From an uncultured Prevotellaceae bacterium (GTDB lineage Bacteria > Bacteroidota > Bacteroidia > Bacteroidales > Bacteroidaceae), in contig CALGGJ010000094.1 of NCBI GenBank assembly GCA_937915745.1, forward strand, positions 1-25,054: a stretch of DNA of 25,054 nucleotides, read 5' to 3'. A program made the position numbers and the translations under genes. Positions 13,334-20,997 of the stretch are shown piece by piece; the first letter of the stretch is position 1; every line of letters starts with the position of its first letter. The notes below the pieces were generated by a model. It was not told the DNA's origin, ran no database searches, and was given only the letters and a program-made list of their open reading frames with translations.

Positions 13334-15877
13334 TTACAAATCATGCACTCCGGCTTCAAGTTCTATGTCCCCCACAACAGCGGTTACACCATTTGGAATT
13401 TCCAGATGCAGCTTATAGACTCCCGCTTCCAGCCTCCAGTGAACGAGGATGGTGCCGTATGGTGTCTGTCGCATCACTTTTACCCACTCAAGTCCGTGCG
13501 GATATTGTGGGTCGATACGAACGGAGCGATATCCGGGCTGGTTGGGGATAATGCCTCCCAGAGCCTGGTAGAACCAGCTGCAGATGCCGTTGAAACAGTT
13601 GTGGAAATGACTGCGGGGATTGTACCAGTCTTCCCATGTGCCTGTGGCACCCTTTTTTATCATATAGAGATAGCCTGGATAGTCGGGTTGCTTCAGCATG
13701 CGGTACATGAAGTCTGCCTCATGGTTCAGGGTGGCCCACTCGGTCAGTACAGGTATGCCCACCAGGCCTACACCCAGGTGGTCCCTGCCCTCGACCAGTT
13801 TTCTGTGTACCGTATCCCGAACGCCCTCGGGTGCAGCTCCGATAAGCAAAGGATAGGCCATGTCCAGCTGGGCACCCGAGCCGTACTCATGTTTCTCGGG
13901 ATGGTAGAAGGCCTCGTGTATGTGGCGGTTCAGTGCCTCGCGTCGGCTTACGAACTCCTGCTTGTCGGACTCCTTTCCCAGGTGCTCTGCAATCTGTATC
14001 AGCTCACCGTAGCACTGGCTGAGTGCGCAGTTGTTGACGAGGTTGACGCTCTCTTGGTTGAGTACGTTCACGCCCATCGGAGCCAGCCAGTCACCCAGAT
14101 ACCAGTGGCGGTAGTTGACGTCGGGCCACCGGTAGAGCAGTCCGTCGTGGCTGTACTTGTCCACATAGGTGAGCCAGAGCTTCATCGTCTCGTAGCCACG
14201 CTCCATGGGCCTCTCGTCGGCAAAGTTCCACCAGGTTCTCCAAGGTGCCTGCACGACGAAAGAACACCAGTATGGTCCTCCGCCGGCGCCATAGGGATTG
14301 GGAGCCGTGTGTGGCACACTGCCGTCGGGCCGCGTGGCATCTCTCCATGCCTGAAGCCAGTTCGTGTAGAGCGGTGCCACATCGAAGGTGTTCTGCAGTG
14401 ACAGGGTCGATGCGTTACCGTCTCCTCCGTAACCCAGGCGCTCCATGCTTGCACAATCCACCATATATCCACCCCACATCAGTCCGTCCATTGTATAGAC
14501 TGTCAGGTCGTAGATGCTGTTCAGGTCGGCGTCTGAACTTTCGAAGGTCCCCGTACGGTCTATGTCCATGCCGATGCGGTGGGCCCGTATGTCCTTCACC
14601 TCCGGTTTGTACGTCAGTCCGCTGAGCAAGACGTAGCGGAAGAGGTGGTGGTTGAAACGGTTACGGAACGTTTCTCTTTCTCCTTTCCCGCTTCCTACAT
14701 ATATATCCTCTCCCCAGTTTGGACCTCCGAACCTCTCCAGGTCCATCATGTGGTCGCAGTAGGTAGCCTTCACCTCCTGTCCTTTCCCGAGGCCGTGGAG
14801 TGTTACCTCTAACAGTCCGTTCACCACGCGCCCCATATCTATCATCCATCGTCCGTCTCCTTTATCTTCGATGCTCGCAGGCATGATAGTTTCCTTGATA
14901 CAGTTGAGCTGACACATCTGCGGCGTGGCTACTATGCCTTCTATGTTAGCGGTGCGCACTGCCTGCCAGTCCTTCTCCTCTGCCAGCACAGCCATATCGG
15001 TGGGAACCAGAGCTGCGTCTATCCGCTCTCCACCGAACTGCCCCGGGCTCCAGCTGCCAGTGTCTTCATAGCCTCCTGCACGTCCCTGCCAGGTATCGTC
15101 TGTCTCTGTCAAGGCCGTGACACCCTCGGTTGTCTGGAGGTCCAGGTTGGCGCATACCAGTGGTCCATCGAATGCGGCACTGAAAGTCTCCTTCTTGTAC
15201 CATCCCGATGCAGCCCAGATGATGAGCGTGTTGTTTCCCTTCCTGAGGAGCGGCGTGACGTCGTAGGTCACAATCTGACTTCTGTGGTCCATCTGAGAAA
15301 CGGCTGGAGTCAGCACTGCCTGACTCACCGGCTTCCCGTTCAAGTATGCCTCGTGGTAGCCCAGGGAGTTCACATGCAGCAGGGCCGTGCCCTTGTTACT
15401 CTCTGCCCGGAACGTCTTGCGCAAGAGTATGCTCTGCTTTTCTCCGAGGCCAAGACCTATGAATTCGCCCCGCATCCTTTCCGGCCCGACGATGCCAATG
15501 CCGAAACGCTGCACGGTGCTCCACGCCGTCCACTTCCGGCCGTCCCGGCTGCGTACGCGCCAGTAGTACAGCTGCCTTGGCTTGAGGGGAGTCCCGGCGT
15601 AGCGCACCATCACCTGCTCCGCCGAGTTCACCTGCCCCGAGGCCCATACGTCGGCCTTCCCGTCACTGAGCAATTTGGGGCTACTCGCCACCTGCAACTC
15701 ATAAGCTTCCTGACTGAATGGTTGCTGCGAAGTTATCTTCCAGCTGAAGTGAGGCTGAACGTTGTCGATGCCCAAGGGTTCCTTCATTCCCTCAGTTCTG
15801 AGATCTGTGGCTTTCTGGGCCGCCGCGTTCATACTTAGTGCTAAAGCCAGAACGCTGAAGATTCGTTTCATATTCAT
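13334..15877 (-). CDS. Exported GH78 alpha-L-rhamnosidase
   Basis: This 847-residue glycoside hydrolase should remove terminal alpha-L-rhamnose from pectic rhamnogalacturonan, plant glycosides or similar glycans by inversion. A signal peptide (about 1-20, ending NAAA before QKA) sends it to the periplasm or beyond; there is no lipobox. Order: N-terminal beta-sandwich (about 25-125), Bac_rhamnosid_N-type domain (about 145-320), an antiparallel beta domain, the (alpha/alpha)6 catalytic barrel (about 440-780) and a short C-terminal beta domain. In place of the common DCPQRDERLGWTGD the protein has a one-residue-shorter DCASMERLGYGGD (Asp474, Glu479, Asp486); the base Glu749 is in GATGTWEDW. No SusC/SusD pair accompanies it in the window. 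It is probably transcribed from the promoter at 16194-16225. Confidence 0.93.
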   Translation of the reverse strand: MNMKRIFSVLALALSMNAAAQKATDLRTEGMKEPLGIDNVQPHFSWKITSQQPFSQEAYELQVASSPKLLSDGKADVWASGQVNSAEQVMVRYAGTPLKPRQLYYWRVRSRDGRKWTAWSTVQRFGIGIVGPERMRGEFIGLGLGEKQSILLRKTFRAESNKGTALLHVNSLGYHEAYLNGKPVSQAVLTPAVSQMDHRSQIVTYDVTPLLRKGNNTLIIWAASGWYKKETFSAAFDGPLVCANLDLQTTEGVTALTETDDTWQGRAGGYEDTGSWSPGQFGGERIDAALVPTDMAVLAEEKDWQAVRTANIEGIVATPQMCQLNCIKETIMPASIEDKGDGRWMIDMGRVVNGLLEVTLHGLGKGQEVKATYCDHMMDLERFGGPNWGEDIYVGSGKGERETFRNRFNHHLFRYVLLSGLTYKPEVKDIRAHRIGMDIDRTGTFESSDADLNSIYDLTVYTMDGLMWGGYMVDCASMERLGYGGDGNASTLSLQNTFDVAPLYTNWLQAWRDATRPDGSVPHTAPNPYGAGGGPYWCSFVVQAPWRTWWNFADERPMERGYETMKLWLTYVDKYSHDGLLYRWPDVNYRHWYLGDWLAPMGVNVLNQESVNLVNNCALSQCYGELIQIAEHLGKESDKQEFVSRREALNRHIHEAFYHPEKHEYGSGAQLDMAYPLLIGAAPEGVRDTVHRKLVEGRDHLGVGLVGIPVLTEWATLNHEADFMYRMLKQPDYPGYLYMIKKGATGTWEDWYNPRSHFHNCFNGICSWFYQALGGIIPNQPGYRSVRIDPQYPHGLEWVKVMRQTPYGTILVHWRLEAGVYKLHLEIPNGVTAVVGDIELEAGVHDL

Positions 15878-15987
15878 TGTAGTAATTTTTGAACTCCTAA
15901 GGTGGGTTCTGTTTATTTAACTTTTTGGTTGGTCCTGTCATCATGGCATCGGTCGATGTATGTGCGAATAGTCGCTCTGGAGAGTGC

Positions 15988-16063
15988 GCACTCACGAGGC
16001 CGAGACTCCGCACTCACAAGGCCGAGACTCCGCACTCACGAGGCCGAGACCATGCACTCACAG
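15988..16063 (+). repeat. 22-bp tandem repeat array 2
   Basis: GCACTCAC recurs at 15988, 16010, 16032 and 16054, giving three full 22-bp units and a partial fourth. Units share GCACTCAC at the start, AGGCCGAGAC in the middle, and the first two end GACTCC. The array overlaps a 12-bp palindrome GAGTGCGCACTC (15983-15994) at its left edge. It lies inside the predicted 5' leader of the rhamnosidase transcript and belongs to the same repeat family as array 1. Confidence 0.85.
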
Positions 16064-16193
16064 AAGTAAAGGTTCCGGCACGTAAGTCCGACTCCGGGTC
16101 GGGCATTGATACTCCGGTGGGTATGTGTCTGATGGTTTGGTTGTGCTGTCATAAGCCACCTCATGGTTGTGTTTTATTGGTAGTTCGGCACTG

Positions 16194-16225
16194 CAAATAT
16201 ACGTTTTTATATAAAACCGGCCAAA
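16194..16225 (-). promoter_or_regulatory. Consensus Bacteroidota promoter, likely for the rhamnosidase gene
   Basis: On the minus strand TTTG (16225-16222), a 20-nt spacer and TATATTTG (16201-16194) match the full Bacteroidota consensus. The expected start near 16187 would give a leader of about 310 nt before the rhamnosidase ATG, and that leader would include repeat array 2. Confidence 0.8.
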
Positions 16226-16481
16226 TAATTAAGGTATTGATTTTATTTTTGGGTTAGATATCAACGATTTTGGGCGTAGTTGGACGGATAGGATAACTGG
16301 CGCAGGATGGACAAAACCGCCGTTACAAACCCTGCATGGTTTTCATAAATGCACAACATTCGGCTGCGCAAAGCACTGATATGTGTGTGTAAATGTGAAA
16401 AAGAGGGTCGAATGCTATACAAAAACGCACTTATATCACAAAAAAACGCGACATATTGACAACGGAATGAAATAAAAAGCA

Positions 16482-16489
16482 TAAATTTG
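16482..16489 (+). promoter_or_regulatory. -7 box for the VTC-DUF4956 gene set
   Basis: TAAATTTG matches the TAnnTTTG consensus, 45 nt upstream of the ATG at 16535. The nearest -33-like triplet (TTG at 16455-16457) is 24 nt upstream, a little longer than the usual 19-21 nt. Confidence 0.6.
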
Positions 16490-16534
16490 CGAGCGAATAG
16501 TGGGCATACGTCCCAACAGAGAATCATTTTTCGC

Positions 16535-17374
16535 ATGACAGACGATAAGGACAAGACCATACAGTCGATGCTCGACACGCTGCCACCCATCACTCTGGAG
16601 CAGATGGAGTCGATAAAGCTGATGAACCGGCTCGACACAAAATACGTAGCAACCAAGCGTCAGCTCATCGAGCTGTTGAAGCTGGCTGTAGGAAAATACT
16701 ACGTGCAGACCATCGGCCAGACCACTATATGCCCATACCGCACAACTTACTTTGACACCCCCGAGCACACCATGTATATGATGCACCACAACCGCAGGGC
16801 CCGCAGGGTGAAAGTGAGGGTGCGCACATACCTCACCAGCGGCGACCTGACATTCCTCGAGGTGAAAAACAAAAACAACCACGGCCGCACGAAGAAAAAG
16901 CGCATACAGGTGCCTTCGCTTGAAACAGCCATGCAAGCCGAAGGAGTGTCCGAGCTAGTGCAGAAAAAGGCACACATGCCGTTCGAGTCGATGCACCAGG
17001 TGGTGCAAAACATATTTGACCGCATCACACTGGTCAACACAGCCAAGACCGAACGGCTCACCATCGACTTCAACATACGTTTCCACAACTTCGAGACAGG
17101 ACGCGATGCCGACAGTGACCAGCTCGTGATAATTGAGCTGAAACGCGACGGCAACGTCTATTCACCGATTTGCTCGCTGCTGCGCGACCTGCACATACAT
17201 CCCACAGGATTCAGCAAATGCTGCATCGGAATGGTGTGGACCGACCCCGACATCAAACAAAACAACTTCAAGGCAAAAATACGGAAACTGGCAAAGATAA
17301 ACAGCGACGAACGCACATGGGTTAATCCCACACCCCTCTCAGGGGAAGACAGTCCATCCGGTCATGTGGCCTAA
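16535..17374 (+). CDS. VTC-domain (polyphosphate polymerase-like) CYTH-superfamily protein
   Basis: ATG at 16535 is preferred over an upstream in-frame TTG at 16487, which overlaps the promoter; the product has 279 residues. The VTC domain of eukaryotic Vtc4 polymerises phosphate from ATP inside a tunnel of basic residues. The tunnel signature appears intact: RLDTKY (32-37), YFDTP (72-76), KVRVRTY with Arg95 and Arg97, LEVK with Glu109 and Lys111, ERLTID with Arg174, IELKR with Glu201, Lys203 and Arg204, and FSK (226-228). There is no signal peptide or membrane segment, so the enzyme is cytoplasmic. The next gene, 30 bp on, encodes a DUF4956 membrane protein, a partner often seen beside bacterial VTC domains. 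The true polymer made, if any, is not known for the bacterial branch. Confidence 0.9.
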   Translation: MTDDKDKTIQSMLDTLPPITLEQMESIKLMNRLDTKYVATKRQLIELLKLAVGKYYVQTIGQTTICPYRTTYFDTPEHTMYMMHHNRRARRVKVRVRTYLTSGDLTFLEVKNKNNHGRTKKKRIQVPSLETAMQAEGVSELVQKKAHMPFESMHQVVQNIFDRITLVNTAKTERLTIDFNIRFHNFETGRDADSDQLVIIELKRDGNVYSPICSLLRDLHIHPTGFSKCCIGMVWTDPDIKQNNFKAKIRKLAKINSDERTWVNPTPLSGEDSPSGHVA

Positions 17375-17404
17375 CGATAACCTTTTGAAATAGAAACAGA
17401 CATT

Positions 17405-18112
17405 ATGGAATCACTCAACGACTTCATGTTACTCATCACCAGTGACAGCTACCGCCTGCTCGACCTACTGTACAGGCTACTCATCAACACCGTATTCACG
17501 GTCATCATCGCACGCTGCTTCTACTTCCCGAAAAGCCGCCGCATCGATTTCTTCTTCACATACGTGCTTGTGGGATTTGGAATATTCATGCTCATACACC
17601 TCATGGGCGATGCCAAACTCAAGACAGGTATCGCAATGGGACTCTTTGCCATATTCTGCATCATGCGATACAGGACAGAGTCGGTACCTATACGCGAAAT
17701 GACATACCTCTTCCTCGTCATATCGCTCGCGGCAATCAACGGACTCGCATGGATGGCCGACATAAGCGACAAACACCCGGAATTCCTGGCACCCGAACTG
17801 ACCGCGATGATTGAACTCATAGTCACCAACCTACTGTTCATATTCGTCATCTGGGTTGCAGAAGGAGGTAAATGGGTCACCAGCCTCAGCACAAAATACA
17901 TCAAATACGACAAGATAGACCTCATTTCGCCCGACAAGCGCACCGAACTCATTGCCGACCTGCGACAACGCACCGGACTCAACATACAAGACGTGGCCAT
18001 CGGCTCAATCGACTTCCTCAAAGACATGGCACTCGTCAAAGTATATTACACCGAAGACGACAACCACGACAACGATGACTCGCTGCGCAAAATGCCAAAA
18101 CTCTACGACTAG
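17405..18112 (+). CDS. DUF4956 polytopic inner-membrane protein
   Basis: This 235-residue protein has about five hydrophobic segments (roughly 22-41, 48-67, 73-89, 102-120 and 135-154) followed by a soluble C-terminal domain (about 165-235) ending in an Asp/His-rich tail. The conserved stretch IMRYRTESVPIREMTYLF (86-103) marks the family. Its function is unproven. The pairing with an upstream VTC-domain enzyme recalls the eukaryotic VTC complex, in which the polymerase sits on a membrane channel that takes the growing chain across; by analogy this protein may anchor or translocate a VTC product. The spacing is 30 bp from the VTC gene and 29 bp to the next, consistent with one operon. Confidence 0.88.
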   Translation: MESLNDFMLLITSDSYRLLDLLYRLLINTVFTVIIARCFYFPKSRRIDFFFTYVLVGFGIFMLIHLMGDAKLKTGIAMGLFAIFCIMRYRTESVPIREMTYLFLVISLAAINGLAWMADISDKHPEFLAPELTAMIELIVTNLLFIFVIWVAEGGKWVTSLSTKYIKYDKIDLISPDKRTELIADLRQRTGLNIQDVAIGSIDFLKDMALVKVYYTEDDNHDNDDSLRKMPKLYD

Positions 18113-18141
18113 ACACCAGACCGGAAAGCAACCCAACTACC

Positions 18142-19083
18142 ATGACACAACGAACAATCATAGCAGTCCTGGTCGCCATGACAGCAATAAGCAACGCATT
18201 TGCACAGTCTGATGACTTCGGATACGAACTCGCAGCCGAAGGCGAGACCAAACTGGCAAAAGGGCTGAAACTCGCAGTCGAAGGAACAATGCGCACACAA
18301 GACGACGCAAAGAAGATAGACCGATTCACACTGGGGGCTGCAATATCAAAACGACTATACCAGTCGGCCGACAAGAAATTCAGCACCAAAGCATCGACAG
18401 GAGTCGAATGGCTGTGGACATACCGACTCAGCGAGACCGTCATGAAATACTTCGACGACAACGACGACCTCGTTAACTACGGATTCTTCGAGGCAGGCGA
18501 CATCAAGGGATGGAACACCACCGACAACTATTGGCGCAACCGACTGCGTGCAAATGCAGCCATCTCGGCAAACTACACACCCAACAAACGATGGTCGTTC
18601 ACACTGAAAGAAACCGTGCAACATGCACACTACTACACCGCAACACCAACCCGCACAAAATACCGGGTAGATGAATACAACAGTGAATTGCTCGACGACG
18701 GCACCATCAACCCGCTCTACTCGCCATACACATACGACGACAACACATACACCGGCGACGACAACACCGACTCCGACGGAAACGTAATAGGACGCACACT
18801 CAACCAAGACACCGACCGCAAACAACGCAAAGACCGTACAACACTGCGCTCAAAAGTCACCGTAAGCTACGATATCAAAGGATTCCCAATCGACATCTTT
18901 GCATCGGCCGACTACGGATGCGGCCTGAACTACACAGCCAACAAATGGAAGTTCACGGCAGGATACGATTACAAAATCAACAAAACAAACAAAATCAGCC
19001 TCTACTACCGCTACAACACAAATGACGATGACGACGAACAAAACGGGCATCTGGTGGGACTAAACTACAAATTTGAATTCTGA
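18142..19083 (+). CDS. DUF2490-like outer-membrane beta-barrel protein
   Basis: This 313-residue exported protein has a clear signal peptide (MTQRTIIAVLVAMTAISNAFA, cut before QSDD). It then consists of alternating amphipathic strands such as KLAKGLKLAVEGTMRTQ, FSTKASTGVEWLWTYRL, YWRNRLRANAAISANY and KWKFTAGYDYKI. It ends YKFEF with a terminal Phe, the usual signal for insertion by the BAM machinery. An acidic, Tyr/Asp/Thr-rich stretch (about 193-215) is probably a long surface loop and may bind cations. The pattern fits the DUF2490 family of Bacteroidota barrels of unknown function. Its place 29 bp after the DUF4956 gene suggests it provides the outer-membrane part of the same system. Confidence 0.78.
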   Translation: MTQRTIIAVLVAMTAISNAFAQSDDFGYELAAEGETKLAKGLKLAVEGTMRTQDDAKKIDRFTLGAAISKRLYQSADKKFSTKASTGVEWLWTYRLSETVMKYFDDNDDLVNYGFFEAGDIKGWNTTDNYWRNRLRANAAISANYTPNKRWSFTLKETVQHAHYYTATPTRTKYRVDEYNSELLDDGTINPLYSPYTYDDNTYTGDDNTDSDGNVIGRTLNQDTDRKQRKDRTTLRSKVTVSYDIKGFPIDIFASADYGCGLNYTANKWKFTAGYDYKINKTNKISLYYRYNTNDDDDEQNGHLVGLNYKFEF

Positions 19084-19191
19084 ACAAACTATCACCCAAT
19101 ATATAACCCCAAAACCAACCGACCCATATAAATCAGTCAGAATCAACAAACACTATAAATAATCACAAACCAACATAAGAAACAGGATATT

Positions 19192-19599
19192 ATGAAGAAA
19201 TTGACAACAATAGCCGTAGCATCAATGATGTGTATCACAGCCTCGGCCGACGACTACACACTCTACATCGTGGCTAACACAACAACCAACTACACTCTGA
19301 GTAAAGTGCAGAAACTGACATTCGAAAACGGGAACGTAGTGGTAAACCTCAAGGACGGCACCAAGCAGTCAACCGCCATCAGCACCGTGAGCCGCATGTA
19401 CTTCGACCTCGCTGCTGCATACGCCGCACAGGACGTCAACCAAGACGGCGTGGTCGATACCCAAGACGTGTTGGCAATCTATGAATTCATGCAAAATAAA
19501 ACATCCGACTCAGTCATCGGAAACGAAGACGTCAACTCCGACGGTGACGTCGATACACAGGATGTACTGAATGTTTACGAAGACATACAAAACAACTGA
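19192..19599 (+). CDS. Small secreted protein with C-terminal dockerin type I repeats
   Basis: This 135-residue protein has a signal peptide (1-19, MKKLTTIAVASMMCITASA), a short beta-rich module (about 36-72, LSKVQKLTFENGNVVV through ISTVSRMYF) common at the start of Bacteroidales secreted proteins, and a dockerin pair. Repeat 1 is DVNQDGVVDTQDVL (81-94) and repeat 2 DVNSDGDVDTQDVL (113-126); each has the Asp/Asn/Asp calcium loop followed by an IYE/VYE helix. It has no catalytic domain, so it is mainly a dockerin carrier. It follows the barrel gene after a 108-bp A/C-rich gap with no recognisable promoter and precedes the beta-helix gene by 14 bp. The partner is unknown; no cohesin is encoded in the window. 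Confidence 0.85.
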   Translation: MKKLTTIAVASMMCITASADDYTLYIVANTTTNYTLSKVQKLTFENGNVVVNLKDGTKQSTAISTVSRMYFDLAAAYAAQDVNQDGVVDTQDVLAIYEFMQNKTSDSVIGNEDVNSDGDVDTQDVLNVYEDIQNN

Positions 19600-19613
19600 C
19601 ACAAGCTCACGAT

Positions 19614-20906
19614 ATGAAACAAACACTGATAAGCCTCATCGCACTGTGCCTCACCAGTGTCAGCGTTAATGGACAGAACGCATACGTGTGCCACGGATAT
19701 GGATACGACACATACTCCGTTGCCGATATCGGCGACATGACATTCTCGGCCGACCAAACCACCGTGGATATAGCCGGCGAGACATACGATGTGTCCGACA
19801 TCGACAGCATCACATTCAGCGAACCGCAGTTTCCGATGATTACCATCGTATATGACGGTACGACAGCCACAGTCAACATACCGTCAAGTATCACCGGTGT
19901 GACATGCTCAAGCGGTACAAGCTCACACGTGGTCATAACATCGACCAACACCACGACAGAGTATATGTACAGCCTGTCGGGCAACTCCACAAACGGCTCG
20001 TTCACACTCAACGGGTCGTACAAACTGACGGTACAACTGGCCGGACTCAAACTCATATCACAGAAAGGAGCAGCAATCGACATAGAGTGCGGCAAACGCA
20101 TCGACTGCTTAGTGAAAGCCGGAACTGTCAACACCCTCTCAGACAACTCCAGCGGCGAGCAGAAAGCGGCATTCTACACAAAGGGACACATCGAATTTAA
20201 GGGTGGAGGCACACTTAATGTCAAAGGAAACCTCAAACACGCCATCGCCGCAAAGGAATACCTGATATTAAAGGCATCGTTCGGAACACTCAACATACTG
20301 AGTGCCGTGAGCGACGGAATACACTGTGGACGAGGAGAGAAAGGCAGCGGACACAACTACTTCCAGATGAATGGAGGCAACGTAACAATAAGCCAATGCG
20401 GAAGCGACTGTATCGACTCCGACGACTACGGATGTGCCAAGATTAAGGGTGGGACACTGAACCTAAATATATCGGCAACCGACGGCAAAGGACTGAAGTG
20501 CGACAGCATACTGACAGTTAATGGCGGAGAGATAATACTAAACATCACAGGTGCTGCATCCGAAGGTATATGCACATCATACACCGGCAACTTCAAAGGC
20601 GGAACCATCAGCGGGTCGCTGACAGCCAATGGTACCCGGGGCATACGTGGCAAGAATGTGACTAAGGTGACAGGCACCGTACGTTTGGGCGGCAACCTCA
20701 ATTTTAACGGAACTGACATAAACCTCACCCTTAGCGGAGGCACCGACACATCAACCGGTAATAAATCATACGGCATCATAGCCGACAAGACACTGACACA
20801 GACTGCCGGCGACATAACAATCAGTGTCAACAACTCGGCAGCTACAGCCATCAGTGCAACTACCGACACATGGACTGGAGGCCAACGCAATGGTGTAAGC
20901 AAATAA
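19614..20906 (+). CDS. Secreted Cthe_2159-type carbohydrate-binding beta-helix protein
   Basis: This 430-residue protein has a signal peptide (about 1-20, ending VNG before QNAY) and an N-terminal beta module (about 36-70, VADIGDMTF to IDSITF) like that in the preceding dockerin protein. The rest is a right-handed parallel beta-helix built from short, Gly/Asn/Thr-rich rungs. Loops such as SDGIHCGRG (233-241), GSDCIDSDD (263-271) and DGKGLKCD (290-297) match the calcium-binding turns of the Cthe_2159 family, whose Clostridium thermocellum member binds cellulose and polygalacturonate and resembles pectate lyases. There is no obvious lyase Arg-based active site or dockerin, and no type IX C-terminal domain. 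It starts 14 bp after the dockerin gene and ends the five-gene set. Confidence 0.85.
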   Translation: MKQTLISLIALCLTSVSVNGQNAYVCHGYGYDTYSVADIGDMTFSADQTTVDIAGETYDVSDIDSITFSEPQFPMITIVYDGTTATVNIPSSITGVTCSSGTSSHVVITSTNTTTEYMYSLSGNSTNGSFTLNGSYKLTVQLAGLKLISQKGAAIDIECGKRIDCLVKAGTVNTLSDNSSGEQKAAFYTKGHIEFKGGGTLNVKGNLKHAIAAKEYLILKASFGTLNILSAVSDGIHCGRGEKGSGHNYFQMNGGNVTISQCGSDCIDSDDYGCAKIKGGTLNLNISATDGKGLKCDSILTVNGGEIILNITGAASEGICTSYTGNFKGGTISGSLTANGTRGIRGKNVTKVTGTVRLGGNLNFNGTDINLTLSGGTDTSTGNKSYGIIADKTLTQTAGDITISVNNSAATAISATTDTWTGGQRNGVSK

Positions 20907-20950
20907 CCAAAAGCATAAAACAATAAGGAAACATATAATAACCCACTGAC

Positions 20951-20979
20951 GAGACCCTCTTTCCACATGAGAGGGTCTC
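20951..20979 (+). terminator. Hairpin between the beta-helix gene and pyrH
   Basis: GAGACCCTCT (20951-20960) pairs perfectly with AGAGGGTCTC (20970-20979) around a 9-nt loop, 44 nt after the beta-helix gene and 18 nt before the pyrH start. It probably ends the upstream transcript. No long T run follows, and its closeness to pyrH leaves room for a role in pyrH expression. Confidence 0.6.
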
Positions 20980-20997
20980 TTGACATGACATACAACT

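Larger units (their letters stand above)
15878..16534. other. Divergent intergenic region between the minus- and plus-strand blocks
   Basis: No gene is visible in this 657-bp stretch, where transcription diverges. It holds the 22-bp repeat array 2 (15988-16063), a consensus promoter pointing left (16194-16225) and a -7 box pointing right (16482-16489). The open frame on the minus strand from 16656 to 16261 overlaps the VTC-domain gene and is not convincing. Confidence 0.7.

Noticed and set aside
13307..14401. A 364-codon plus-strand open frame
   Set aside because: It is antisense to the catalytic half of the GH78 gene; its product is not family-like and has no credible start context.
15988..16063. 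A possible CRISPR array
   Set aside because: The 22-bp units are directly adjacent with no unique spacers, and no cas gene is present, so it is a tandem repeat.
16487..16534. A TTG start for the VTC-domain protein, 16 codons upstream
   Set aside because: The TTG is inside the -7 box TAAATTTG, so it would precede the transcription start; ATG at 16535 is the better choice.
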